DNA of 64,000 nt from Anaerolineae bacterium (GTDB lineage Bacteria; Chloroflexota; Anaerolineae; Aggregatilineales; JAFGMM01): NCBI GenBank assembly GCA_027494055.1, contig JAOSJO010000022.1:1-64000 (forward strand). Direction: 5' to 3'. How positions within the stretch are numbered: position 1 is the stretch's first letter; each line of letters starts with the position of its first letter. Shown piece after piece: positions 1-13,011 of this stretch. The position numbers were made by a program, and so were the translations under genes. The notes under the pieces were generated by a model. The model was given only the letters and a program-made list of their open reading frames with translations, made no database searches and was not told the DNA's origin.

Positions 1-137
<137 letters not shown>

Positions 138-366
138 TGTTTTGTCTGTGGACACATCGTCCCACAGTACGGAGTCTCTTTCAGGCCCAGCATCACATCT
201 TTACAGGCTTCCTGTCACTATTCAGCTGTTAAGGTGCAAACAAAACGCCGCTGGACGCTTGCCCATCGGCGAGGCACGAACCGGCATCTAAGCGTTGGCT
301 GCGATTGCGTGTTCGGCTCGTCCCTCCTTTTCGGTTTTAGTGATCGCTCCGCATTGCGGAGTTGGA

Positions 367-1763
<1,397 letters not shown>

Positions 1764-1767
<4 letters not shown>

Positions 1768-2387
1768 TTGCCGTTCTCCGATGCCTTGACCTTGGGCGGC
1801 TCAAGCACCTTGTCCACCAGGCCGTAATCCACAGCCTGCTGCGCGGTCATGAAGAAGTCGCGCTCGGTGTCCTGCTCGATGCGTTCGAGCGGCTGGCCGG
1901 TGTGGTACGCCAGGATGCGGTTGAGCACGTCGCGCTGGCGCAGGATTTCCTTCGCCTGAATCTCGACATCGGTCGCCTGGCCGCCGCCGCCGGAGGTCCA
2001 CGGCTGGTGGATGTGCACGGTGGCGTTCGGCAGCGCGAAGCGCCGCCCGCGCGTGCCGGCGGTCAGCAACACGGTGCCGAAGCTGGCCGAGAACCCGACC
2101 GCCACAGTCGAGACCGGCGCGGGCACCTGCTGCATGGTGTCGTAGATTGCCAGCCCGCCGTAGACCGAGCCGCCGGGCGAGTTGATGTACATCTGAATCT
2201 CTTTGTCCGGGTCCTCGCGGCTGAGCACGAGCAACTGCGCCACGATCACGTTCGCGACCTGGTCGTTGATCGGCGTGCCGAGGAAGATGATGCGCTCTTT
2301 CAGCAGCAGCGAGTAGATGTCATAGGCGCGCTCGCCGCGCCCGGTGGTCTCGATCACCATGGGGATCAGGGCGTTGATGTCCGTCAT
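1764..2387 (-). CDS. clpP: ATP-dependent Clp protease proteolytic subunit ClpP
   Basis: [37 protein letters not shown]...[36 protein letters not shown]-type overlap with clpX. Confidence 0.96.
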
Positions 2388-2490
2388 TGTCGTGGCTCCT
2401 TCTCAGTGTTCCTACAATGTATAGCGTACAGCTAAATCACTTTTCGCGCGATAGTACCAGAATCTAACCCTCGAAGGGTAACGCGCCGGC

Positions 2491-4001
2491 CTAGTCGATG
2501 CGGACGATGCCGCCTTCCATGCGCTCGCCGGGGAAGAGCTTGCCCCGCTCCTCTTCCTGGACCTCCTCCGCGGCCTCGATCTCGTCGCGCAGGTCGTCGA
2601 GCGTCGCCACATGCTCGCTGTGGACCTTCTCGCCCTTCCTGGGCCTGGGCGACGGCCCCTTCGGCGGGTTCTCGCCCTTGGCAATCGCGATCAAACGCTT
2701 GACGGCGCGCCGCGTCATCACGTCCAGGCGGAAGTTCTCGCGCGCCGTTTCGCTCCGGTTGAGATAGCCCATCCACGCAAGGCCCAGGTCGCCGCCCAAC
2801 TGCTCGACCATCTCGTCCATTTCGGCCATCAGGTCGGCGTCGTCGGGCGCAAGTTCCTCTTCCGCGACGACCTTGCCCAACACCAACGCGCGGCGCAGGC
2901 GGCGCTCGGCAGACTCCGCGACATCGGCGGCCAGCTCTTCACGGGTCTTCCCGTTGATGCGCTGGTAATCCTCCAGCGTCAGGCCGCGCTGGCGCAGGTC
3001 CTGGTCCATCGTGTCAAGCATCTGGTCGATGTACTCTTCGACCATCATAGGGGGATATGCAAGTTGCGCGCCTTCGAGCACCTTTTCCATCACATCGTCC
3101 AGGTATGACCCTTCGGCCTCGTGGATGGCGTGTTCTTCGAGCTGGCGGCGCACCTCCATGCGCAGGTCGAGCAGGGTTTCGTGCTTGCCGTCCGTTACGT
3201 CGGCGGCGAAGGTATCGTTGAGCGTCGGCAGCGTGCGCGCGCTGACGCTCTCGACCGTGACATCGAAGGCCGCGCGCCGGCCGCGCATCTGCTCGTTCTC
3301 GAAGTCCTCCGGGACATCGAGCGTGAACGTCTTGTCATCGCCGGCGGAAAGCCCGACGATCTGCTCCGCGAAGCCGGGCAGGAAGTCGCGCTCCTGGTCG
3401 AGCACGAGTTCGAACGCCTCCTCATCGATGAGCAGATTCTCCGGCGCGACCTCGGCCTCCTCGTCGGGCGCTTCCTGGCCTTCGGGCAGCAACTCGCCAA
3501 AGAGGTCGAGCGTCACCACGTCACCCCAGTTGGCCGCGCGCGTCACCGGCTCGACGACGGCGCGGCGCACGCGCAGGTCTTCGAGCACTTCCTTGACTGC
3601 CTCATCGGTGACCTGGGGCTTCTCAAAGGGCACGCGCACCTCGCGGTAGTTGCCCAGATCGATCTCCGGCTGCAGCGGCACCTTAAAAGAGAGCACCAGC
3701 TCCGGGTCGGTCTCCACGTTTTCGAGCGTGCCGGGCGCATAGGGTTCAGGCCGCTCTCGTCGAGCGCATCAATGTAGACCTGCTGGCCCAGGTCTTCCAG
3801 GGCTTCCTCGAAAATTGCGCCCTCGCCGAGAAGCTGCAGAACGCGCGCGTAAGGCGCCTTGCCCTTGCGGAAGCCGGGGATGTTGACGCGCTGCGCCAGC
3901 CGCTTGGCGGCGCGGCGTTTGGCTTTTTCCAGCTCGGCGGCTTCCACCGAGACGGTCAGCATGGCTTCCTGGGTGTCAAGACGTTCAGTTTCGACATTCA
4001 T
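2491..4001 (-). CDS. tig: Trigger factor (frameshift near 3745 joins two ORFs)
   Basis: N-terminal ORF has IPGFRKGKAP motif; C-terminal ORF continues with LVLSFKVPLQPEIDLGNYREVRV and the PPIase/SurA-like region; a 1-nt deletion in ...AACCC(C)TATGCG restores the frame. Confidence 0.9.
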
Positions 4002-4084
4002 GATCGGGATTCTTTCCTCAGTTCGTTAATTACTAAACGGCTCCGCCAGCGTCATCGACCGCTGCGGGCCAGACTCGTGCGCGA

Positions 4085-4169
4085 TGGTGGGGAAGGCGGG
4101 ACTTGAACCCGCACGGATCACTCCACATGATCCTAAGTCATGCGCGTCTGCCACTTCCGCCACTTCCCC
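4085..4169 (-). tRNA. tRNA-Leu (anticodon UAG), CCA encoded
   Basis: Reverse complement GGGGAAGTGGCGGAAGTGGCAGACGCGCATGACTTAGGATCATG...GGGTTCAAGTCCCGCCTTCCCCACCA folds as a class II tRNA. Confidence 0.94.
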
Positions 4170-4382
4170 ACGATTCGCAGATTATAGCAGGGGAAAGACC
4201 CTGCGACCACCACGCGCGGCTTCTGTCGCCAGCGCGCCATTTCGGGGGCCATGTTGGGGCATCAGCGCCCTGGGCATCTCCCTGCCGCACGGGGGTCAGG
4301 GCGGGGCGTCAAATCGGGTCCATTGATATATTTTCGATTACACCTATACTTCTATTTAAATTAAGATCATACTTACCCACTA

Positions 4383-4411
4383 TTGACAAAAACGGCGATT
4401 TATCGGAGAAT
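4383..4411 (+). promoter_or_regulatory. Candidate promoter upstream of the surface-protein gene
   Basis: TTGACA-17 nt-GAGAAT within a locally AT-rich island (about 4320-4470). Confidence 0.45.
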
Positions 4412-4471
4412 AGAGTTAGTTCGTCGCAAGACGAAACGGTCAAACCGGTAGTGGCGACATGTTGACTGATA

Positions 4472-4640
4472 CCCCCCTCACCCCCGCCGACCTTCAGTCG
4501 GCACCCCTCTCCACGCTCCGCCGCGCTGCACGCGGCTGGGGAGAGGGGGATCAGACGCCAGATATGGCGGTTTCTGTTTCCCCTCCCCACCTGTGGGGGA
4601 GGGGTGCGCCGAAGGCGCGGGGGTGGGGGAGAAGGTGAGC
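4472..4640. repeat. Two GC-rich palindromic/inverted intergenic repeats
   Basis: CCCCCTCACCCCCGCCGACC...GGGGAGAGGGGGA and CCCCTCCCCACCTGTGGGGGAGGGGTGCGCCGAAGGCGCGGGGGTGGGGGAGA. Confidence 0.5.
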
Positions 4641-4809
4641 AATCACAATCGCGCCATCAGTCAAAAGTTCACCACTACCGTCAAACCTGCCTCGTAGCCC
4701 ACAGGCGGGTCGCGTTGTGTCGGCACGACGATGCAACCGCAACAGCCAATGTGCTCCCGTGCATCGGTGTTTGCCAGTCTGTCGATCTACTTCACAAAGG
4801 ACGAGAGAA

Positions 4810-7800
4810 ATGAACCACCACGCCTTTCCGTTCACCTCCCTTCACAGGCTGCATCATGCGCGCTACAAAGGGATACGTTGGCTTGTGATCCTCATGCTGG
4901 TCGCCGGCTGGGCGATAGGCCTGCAGCCCGTCGCGCCGGCCCAGGCGGCGACCGGAGTCGTCGGGACCGGCGCGCCGGCTTCGTGCACGGAAGCCGCGCT
5001 GCTTGCCCAGCTCAATGCTGCGCCGGCCGGCGGCCTCATCGTCTTCAACTGCGGCGCAGCGCCGCATACCATCACCCTGACGACACAGATCACCCTCGAC
5101 GCCACCTACGCAGCCACCACCATCGACGGCGGCGGCCTCATCACCCTCCAGCAGACCACGTTGGGGGTGCGCGTCTTCGAGGTGCAGACGAGCGCGAGCC
5201 TCACACTGGTGAATATCACGATCACAGGGGGCAATGTCGCCGTTGACGGCGGCGGCGGCATCCTCGTGAGTGGCGGCGCGCTGACGCTCGATGGCGCGAC
5301 CGTCACCGGCAATCAGGCAGTCGCCGGCGGCGGCATCCGCCTCACCGACGGCAGCGTCGTCATTCAGAACGGTAGCTCGGTCAGCAACAACACGGCCACA
5401 GGCACGGGCGGCGGCGGCGGGATGCGCATGAGCGGCCCCAGCAGCACGCTCACCATCACCGACAGCACCTTCGCCGGCAACCAGGCGCTCACCGACGGCG
5501 GCGGCGGCCTGTTCCGGGTTGCCACCGCCGGCGTCACCATCACGCGCAGCACGATCTCCGGCAATACCTCAAGTCAGCAGGGCGGCGGCCTCCTCTTCGC
5601 ATACGGTGATCCCGTCACCATCACCAACAGCACGGTTTCGGGGAACACTGCCAACAACTCGGCTTCGAGCGCTGTCGTCGGCGGGGGCATCCGCGCGGTG
5701 GGTACCACGGTCAATATCAATTACAGCACCATCGCCGGCAACAGCAGCCCGCTCGACGGCGGGATTGGCCGCTCAGACGGCGCAGTGGTGAACCTGCACA
5801 GTTCGATTGTGGCAGGGAGCACCGGTGCGGACTGCTCTGCGACGATGACCACGCTGGACTACAACATCGACAGCGACAACACCTGCGGCCTGACTGGCAC
5901 CAACGACCAGCCGAACGTGGACCCGCTCCTGGGCGCATTGCAGGACAATGGCGGCCCGACGCATACGCACGCGCTTGGCGCATCAAGCCCGGCAATCGAC
6001 ACCGCGGACAACACGACCTGCCCGGCCACCGACCAGCGCGGCGTGATCCGGCCCATCGACGGCGATGGCAATTCAACAGTCATCTGCGACATCGGCGCTT
6101 ACGAGGCCCCTACGGACATCCCCGACGCGGATATTTCCGTCAGCAAGGGCGTGAGCGACACGATGCCGGACGAGGGGCAGGCGATCAGCTACACCGTCAC
6201 GGTGACGAACAACGGCCCCGACAACGCCACTTCGGTCACGATCACAGACCAACTGCCGACGGGCGTGACCTACACCGGGTACTCGGCGACGCAGGGGACG
6301 TACACGTCAGGCACCGGCGTATGGAACGTCGGCGCGTTGGCGAACGGGGCGGATGCGACGCTCACGCTCAACGCGACGGTGAACACCGGCACCGGCGGGA
6401 GCACAATCACCAACACCGCCACCCGCACCGCCAGCACCCCGACTGACCTGTTCCCCTCAACGACAGCGACAGCGCCGCCATCACAGTCATCCTGCCGCAG
6501 GCGGACATCGAAGTCGAGAAGACCGTAAGCGACACGATGCCGAACGAGGGGCAGGCGATCAGCTACACCGTCACGGTGACGAACAACGGCCCTGACAACG
6601 CCACCTCGATCACGGTCACGGACCAGTTGCCGGCCGGCGTGACCTACACCGGGCACTCGACGACGCAAGGAGCCTACGCGCAGGGTACCGGCGTGTGGAA
6701 CGTCGGCGCGCTGGCGAACAGCGCAAGCGTGACGCTGACGCTCAACGCGACGGTGAACACCGGCACCGGCGGGAGCACGATCACCAACACCGCCACCCGC
6801 ACCGCCAGCAGCCCAACCGACCCGACGCCCGGCAACAACAGCGACAGCGCCGATATCACGGTCGTCGAGCCGCAGGCGGACATCGAAGTCGAGAAGACCG
6901 TAAGCAACATGACGCCGAACGAGGGACAGGCGATCACCTACACCGTCACGGTGACGAACAACGGCCCCGAAGACGCCACCTCGGTCACGGTCACGGACCA
7001 GTTGCCGGCCGGCGTGACCTACACCGGGCACACGACCACACAGGGGACGTACACGTCAGGCACCGGCGTATGGAACGTCGGCACGCTGGCGAACAGCGCA
7101 AGTGTGACGCTGACGCTCAACGCGACAGTGAACACCGGCACCGGCGGGAGCACGATCACCAACACCGCCACCCGCACCACCAGCAGCCCAACCGACCCGA
7201 CGGCCGGCAACGATAGCGACAGCGCCGATATCACGGTCGTCGTGCCGCGGGCGGACATCGAAGTCGAGAAGACCGTAAGCGACACGGCGCCCGACGAGGG
7301 GCAGGCGATCAGCTACACCGTCACGGTGACGAACAACGGCCCCGAAGATGCCACCTCGGTCACGGTCACGGACCAGTTGCCGGCGGGCGTGACCTACACC
7401 GGGCACTCGACCACACAGGGGACGTACACGTCAGGCACCGGCGTATGGAACGTCGGCACGCTGGCGAACAGCGCAAGTGTGACGCTGACGCTCAACGCGA
7501 CAGTGAACACCGGCACCGGCGGGAGCACAATCACCAACACCGCCACCCGCACCACCAGCAGCCCAACCGACCCGACGGCCGGCAACGACAGCGACGACGC
7601 CGCCATGACCGTCAACGTGCCGCAGGCGAACCTGTCGCTCACCAAGACGGACAGCCCGGATCCGATCCTGGTTGGCAACAACCTCATGTACACCATCACC
7701 GTCAACAACGCGGGGCCGGACGCCGCGACGGGGGTGACGGTCACCGACACGCTGCCGGCGAACGTGACCCTGATCTCACTCACGCCGAGCCAGGGCACGT

Positions 7801-10378
7801 GCGTCGGGACGACGGCGATCACCTGCAACCTGGGGACGATCAACAGTGGCGCGAACGCGACGATTGCCATCGGTGTGGCGACACAGGCCCAGGGTGTGCT
7901 CTCCAACACGGCTTTGGTCACGGCGGACCAGGACGATCCAGCGCCAGGGAACAACTCGGACACCGAAACAACGACCGTCTACGCTGGTCCGCCAGGCGCC
8001 GCGACGCTGGTCGCCCCCAGCGGCGTGATCGACGACGCGACGCCGACCTACGAATGGAACCCTGTCTCAACCGCGACGCAGTACCGGCTGTACGTGATGC
8101 AGACGGGCGGCGCGGTGGTCCACGACCAGACGTACCTTGCCTCCAATGTGTGCACGGCCAGCGCGTGCATGACCACGCCGAGCGCGGCGCTGAACAATGG
8201 CGAGTATGACTGGTGGGTGCGCACGTACAACGCCTCCGGCTGGGGCCAGTGGAGCAGCGCGATGCACTTCACCGTTAACGTGCCCGCGCCGGGGGCGGCG
8301 ACGCTGACCTACCCCACCGGCAACATCGGCGCGGACAACCAGCCCACCTACCAGTGGAGCGACGTGGCGAACGCCACCTGGTACCAGTTGTACGTCTCCG
8401 GCCCCAACAGCTATGTCTTCAACGGCTGGGTGCAGGACGCGAACGTCTGCAACGGGACGACGTGCAGCCACGACATCGGGGATGTGCTCGCCAACGGCGC
8501 GCATACGTGGTACGTGCGCACCTATGGGCCGGGCGGCTATGGCCCATGGAGCCCCGGCATGGCCTTCTTCGTCGGCGACCCGCTCCCGCCCGCGCCCATG
8601 CCCCAGCAGCCGACCGGGACTATCACCGACGCCAGCCCGGCGTTCTCCTGGCAGGAGGCGCAGTACGCCACGCACTACCGGCTTTACCTGGAAGGCACAG
8701 CCGGCGCGGTGCTCAACCAGCTCTACACGGTGAGCAGCGAAGTGACATGCACCGGCGGCGTGTGCACCGTCGATCCCGGTCTGGCGCTGAATAACGGCGC
8801 GTACCAGTGGTGGGTGCAGGGCAGCAACGCCACCGGCAACGGCCCGTGGAGCGCGCCGGCCGACTTCACCGTGGCGATACCCGCGCCAGGGGCGGCGACG
8901 CTGACCTACCCCACCGGCAACATCGGCGCGGACAACCAGCCCACCTACCAGTGGAACGACGTGCAGCACGCCACGCACTACCAGTTGTACGTCTCCGGCC
9001 CCGGCGGCTACCTCTTCAACGGCTGGGTGCAGGATGCAGCGGTCTGCAACGGGGCGACGTGCAGCCACAGCACTGGCGCAACGCTCGCCAACGGCGCGCA
9101 CACCTGGTACGTGCGCACCTGGAGTCCGGGCGGCTACGGCCCGTGGAGCGGCGGCATGGACTTCTTCGTCGGCGACCCGCTCCCGCCCGCGCCCACCCCG
9201 CAGCAGCCGACCGGGGCCATCACCGACCCCAGCCCGGCGTTCTCCTGGCAGGAGGCGCAGTACGCCACGCAGTACCGCCTGTACGTGGAAGGCGCGGCGG
9301 GTAGCGTGCTCAACCAACTCTACACTGTTGGCGCTGAGGTGACCTGCGCCAGCGGCGTGTGCACCGTCGATCCCGGCCTGACCCTCGCCAACGGCGCTTA
9401 CGCCTGGTGGGTGCAGGGCAGCAACGCCACCGGCAGAGGCCCGTGGAGCGCGCAGGCTGACTTCACGGTGGCCGTGCCCACGCCGGGGGCGGCGACGCTG
9501 ACCTACCCCACCGGCAACATCGGCGCGAACAACCAGCCCACCTACCAGTGGAGCGACGTGGAACACGCCACCTGGTACCGCGTGTACGTGACCGGCCCCG
9601 GCGGCTACCTGCACGACGCCTGGGTCATGGACGCGGCGGCCTGCGCGGGCGGCGGGTGCACCTACGACGCAGGACACACGCTCGCCAACGGGGCGTACCA
9701 ATGGTGGGTGCGCACCTGGAACCCGGCGGGCAACGGCCCGTGGAGCGCGGCCATGGACTTCTTCGTCGGCGACCCGCTCCCACCGGCGCCCACGCCCCAG
9801 CAGCCCACCGGCACGCTCTACCAGAACGCGCCCGCCTTCCAGTGGAGCGAGGCGCAGTACGCCACGCACTACCGCCTGTACGTGGAAGGCACGGCGGGTA
9901 GCGTGCTCAACCAGCTCTACACCGCCGGCGTCGAGGTGACCTGCACCGCCGGGGTCTGCACCGTCGATCCGGGCCTGGCGCTCGCCGACGGGGCATACGC
10001 CTGGTGGGTGCAGGCTAGCAACGCCACCGGCAGGGGTCCGTGGAGCGCGCGCGCCGACTTCACTATCGACGCCGTGCCCGATGCGCCCGTCCCGCAGCAG
10101 CCTGTCGGAACCATCACCGACACCAGCCCGACGTACACCTGGAGCGAACTGCCGAACGCGACGCACTACGAGCTGTACGTGTAACGGGGCTGGGCGGGGC
10201 ATACCTCCTCAACCAGACTTACGCCGTCGGCGCGGAGGTGACGTGCGCGGGCGGGACGTGCCAGGTGACGCCGGCGGACGTGCTGGCGGCGGGCGACTAC
10301 CGCTGGTGGGCGCGCGGCGTGAACAACGGCGTGGCGGGCGCGTGGCCCGCGCGCACCGACTTCACCGTCGTGCCATGA
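4810..10378 (+). CDS. Large secreted repeat surface protein: signal peptide, beta-helix/polymorphic-membrane-protein-like region, 4 DUF11-type repeats and Fn3-like repeats (frameshifts near 6465 and 10183)
   Basis: N-terminal hydrophobic signal (WLVILMLVAGWAIGLQPVAPAQA); GGGI...NST.SGN beta-helix repeats; [32 protein letters not shown] DUF11 units; PGAATLTYPTGNIGADNQPTYQW...WYVRTW.PGGYGPWS units. Confidence 0.85.
6127..7620 (+). repeat. Tandem DUF11-encoding repeats, 375-bp period (4 units)
   Basis: The GCGGACATCGAAGTCGAGAAG landmark recurs at 6501, 6876 and 7251 (exactly 375 bp); a divergent first unit starts at 6127, 374 bp earlier. Confidence 0.85.
8283..10080 (+). repeat. Tandem 597-bp repeats encoding two-domain Fn3-like modules (3 units)
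   Basis: ACGCTGACCTACCCCACCGGCAACATCGGCGCG begins at 8301, 8898 and 9495 (exact 597-bp period). Confidence 0.85.
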
Positions 10379-10440
10379 CCGCCCCCACGCCGCGTGCGCC
10401 AGGCATAAGGCGCTGGCCCGCGCACTGAGTTAGCGCGAAG

Positions 10441-10474
10441 CAGCCCCCGGTCACAAACCGGGGGCTGTTGCTTT
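10441..10474 (+). terminator. Rho-independent terminator downstream of the surface-protein gene
   Basis: CAGCCCCCGGT-CACAA-ACCGGGGGCTG (11-bp perfect stem) followed by TTGCTTT. Confidence 0.7.
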
Positions 10475-10605
10475 CCGGACGGCGCGCCGGTTCACGACGC
10501 TGCGGTGAATCGCGCGCTACCCCCTGCCCGGTATGCGCAATGGCGAGAAAAACACGAACGGCCCCATGCGGGGCCGCTCGTCAGAGGTCTGTTCCAGTGA
10601 TGCGC

Positions 10606-10719
10606 CTACAGACGGCGCAGGTGGAAGACGTGGGCACGAACCCTATTGGCCGCGTTCAGCAACCCGACCAGCAGCACAATCGCGCCGAGCACCATGCACG
10701 CATTGATGAGATTGAACAT
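10606..10719 (-). CDS. Putative 37-aa single-pass membrane microprotein downstream of minE
   Basis: MFNLINACMVLGAIVLLVGLLNAANRVRAHVFHLRRL; ATG start, one hydrophobic helix, basic C-terminus. Confidence 0.35.
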   Translation of the reverse strand: MFNLINACMVLGAIVLLVGLLNAANRVRAHVFHLRRL

Positions 10720-10765
10720 GCCTCGCCCCCAGGTCCCGGCGACGGCGCGCCTCACGCCGGCGTCA

Positions 10766-11032
10766 TCACCGCCGCTGCGCGTGCGCCACCAGGGGGATAT
10801 TCGCCACCAGCAGGCTCGCGCGCTTCTCCCGCTCGACAAACACCTCCACCCGCCGCTGGTCGATCTCGACGTACCTCGAGATCAGGTCGATCATCGCATC
10901 CCGCAGTTCGGCGAGCTTCTCTTCGGAGAGGTCGCTCCGGTCGTGGACGAGGACCAGTTGCAGGCGCTCTTTCGCCACCTGCGCGCTGTGTGCTGGGGAC
11001 CGGCCTAGAAGTCTGTCAAGGAAGCTGCCCAT
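10766..11032 (-). CDS. minE: Cell division topological specificity factor MinE
   Basis: AKERLQLVLVHDRSDLSEEKLAELRDAMIDLISRYVEID is typical MinE; sits directly downstream of minD. Confidence 0.9.
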   Translation of the reverse strand: MGSFLDRLLGRSPAHSAQVAKERLQLVLVHDRSDLSEEKLAELRDAMIDLISRYVEIDQRRVEVFVEREKRASLLVANIPLVAHAQRR

Positions 11033-11035
11033 GGG

Positions 11036-11855
11036 TTAGTATCCTCCGTTCACGCTCACCGTGGCGCGGAAGCGGCGCACGAAGCGCTGGAACGCGCCTT
11101 CCGGTTCCTCCATGATGAGGAGCGGCACCTGCTCGCCCATCAAGCGCCGCGCGATGTCGCGGAACGCCTGACCGGCCTTGGAGCGCCCGTCCATCACGGT
11201 GGGCGTGCCCCGGTTCGAGGCAATCAGCACGCTGGGGTCTTCCGGCACAATGCCAATCAGGTCAATGGCAAGGATGTCGAGCACGTCGTCGGCGCTGAGC
11301 ATCTCGCCGCGCTGCACCAGCTCCTGTTTGACGCGGTTGATGATGAGCGACGCCGGCCCCTTTTCCTCGGCCTCGACCATCCCGATGATGCGGTCGGCGT
11401 CGCGCACCGACGACACCTCCGGGTTGGTCACCACGAGGACATGGTCCGCCGGCGCAACCGCGTTGCGAAAGCCGCGCTCGATGCCCGCCGGCGAGTCGAT
11501 CAGGATATAGTCGCACTCGCCGCGCAGCTCGTCGGCGAGCCGCACCATATCCGACGGGCTGACCGCGGTCTTGTCCCCGGGTCTGCGCGGCGGGGATCAG
11601 GTACAGTTCCGGCAGGCGCTTATCCTTGATCATGGCCTGCGCGAGCCGGCACCGCCCCTCGATCACGTCCACCAGATCGTACACGATGCGGTTCTCCAGG
11701 CCCATCACCACATCCAGGTTGCGCAGGCCGATGTCTGCGTCGATGCACACCACGCGCTGCCCCAGGCTCGCCAGCGCGACCCCCAGGTTGGCGGTGGCGG
11801 TGGTCTTCCCGACGCCGCCCTTGCCTGACGTGACCGTGATGACTTTTCCGCTCAT
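11036..11855 (-). CDS. minD: Septum site-determining protein MinD (frameshift near 11576)
   Basis: MSGKVITVTSGKGGVGKTTATANLG deviant Walker A; CIDADIGLRNLDVVMGLENRIVYDLVDVIEG; ILIDSPAGIERGFRNA. Confidence 0.95.
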
Positions 11856-11922
11856 GACAAACCCTTCCTTTTGACTTGTGATCGGCTTTCTTGCCGCGTC
11901 GGTCTTCTACGCGCGTCTGACC

Positions 11923-12642
11923 CTATTCCCACAACTCGGCCATGATCCGCCCATCCCGCACGAAGGCCACCTCCGGCTTGGGATTGCGGCTCTTTTCTGC
12001 CGGCGCGATGGCGATATGGCTCGCGATGCGCAACTGCGTCGGCGCGAGGTCGAGCGCGCAGATCACCGCGCGTTCGTCGCCGTTCGCCCCGGCGTGGACC
12101 ATGCCCCGCAACCGGCCCCAGACCACCACGTCGCCCCCGGCCACGATCTCCGCGCCGGGGTTCACGTCGCCGATGACGACCACGTGCCCGGCGTGCCTGA
12201 CCGCGCTGCCGCTGCGCAGCGTGCGCTTGACCAGGACGCCCGTACCGCCCGTGAACTCGGTGTCAATCGGCTCCAGTTCCTCGAACTCAGGGGGCGCGTC
12301 CTGCAAGCGCCCCGCGCTGAGGTTCGTCTCCAGGCCCAGCAGCCGCGCCGCCTCGACGGTGGCGGCGTTCTCGCTGAGCACCGCCCACAGGCTCACCTCG
12401 CGCTCTGCCAGCGCGTTGCGCAGATCGAAGAGGCCGGTGCTGCGCACGGCGCGCTCGCCGAGGTTCACGGCAATGCGCGCCCCCTGAAAGAACGCCGCCT
12501 GCTCATCGATGCGCGCCGCCAGATCGCCGATGACCTTGGCCCACGGGCTGTCTGGCTCCACGCTGACCAGCAGCCCGTCCTTGATGCCCTTGATCGCGAT
12601 GTGATCGGCCAAATCACGCGCCACGGCTTGCGCTCCTTCCAC
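11923..12642 (-). CDS. minC: Septum site-determining protein MinC
   Basis: C-terminal GQ...RTLRSGSAVRHAGHVVVIGDVNPGAEIVAGGDVVVWGRLRGMVHAGANGDERAVICALDLAPTQLRIA. Confidence 0.9.
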   Translation of the reverse strand: MEGAQAVARDLADHIAIKGIKDGLLVSVEPDSPWAKVIGDLAARIDEQAAFFQGARIAVNLGERAVRSTGLFDLRNALAEREVSLWAVLSENAATVEAARLLGLETNLSAGRLQDAPPEFEELEPIDTEFTGGTGVLVKRTLRSGSAVRHAGHVVVIGDVNPGAEIVAGGDVVVWGRLRGMVHAGANGDERAVICALDLAPTQLRIASHIAIAPAEKSRNPKPEVAFVRDGRIMAELWE

Positions 12643-12646
12643 CTTG

Positions 12647-12850
12647 CTAGAAGAGCGTTGCTTTGTTGCCCGGTCGGGGATCGTAATGGCTGGCGAACTG
12701 CTCCAACACTTCCCATTCGATCAACCACGTGTTGGCGAACTTCTTCGCCGGCAGTTTCCCCTGACGGATGAGCCGCCGCACGCTCTCCGGGTGGATGCGC
12801 AGCTTCTCGGCTGCCTCTTGCACGGTCGCGTAGTCTTCGAACTCTCCCAT
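12647..12850 (-). CDS. Small helix-turn-helix (excisionase/MerR-like) DNA-binding protein
   Basis: MGEFEDYATVQEAAEKLRIHPESVRRLIRQGKLPAKKFANTWLIEWEVLEQF: HTH_17-like fold pattern. Confidence 0.7.
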   Translation of the reverse strand: MGEFEDYATVQEAAEKLRIHPESVRRLIRQGKLPAKKFANTWLIEWEVLEQFASHYDPRPGNKATLF

Positions 12851-13011
12851 CGCCCCCGGCCCTTCAGTTTTGTTGAAACCGTACAACAAGTATACGCGAG
12901 ATTCGTGCACCTGTCAAAAATGACAGGCCGCGCTCAGCGCGCCATGCACGATGCTTCGGTTGTCGCTTTTGCGGGGGGTCGGGTTCCCTGCCGGGGGTGG
13001 GACAGGGCGCG

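Noticed and set aside
8067-10202. 711-aa minus-strand ORF through the Fn3-like repeats
   Set aside because: Antisense shadow of a repetitive GC-rich gene; no recognisable domains.
12647-12850. Excisionase marking a prophage or integrative element
   Set aside because: Only an HTH_17-like domain, embedded between housekeeping genes; no integrase or att-like sites.
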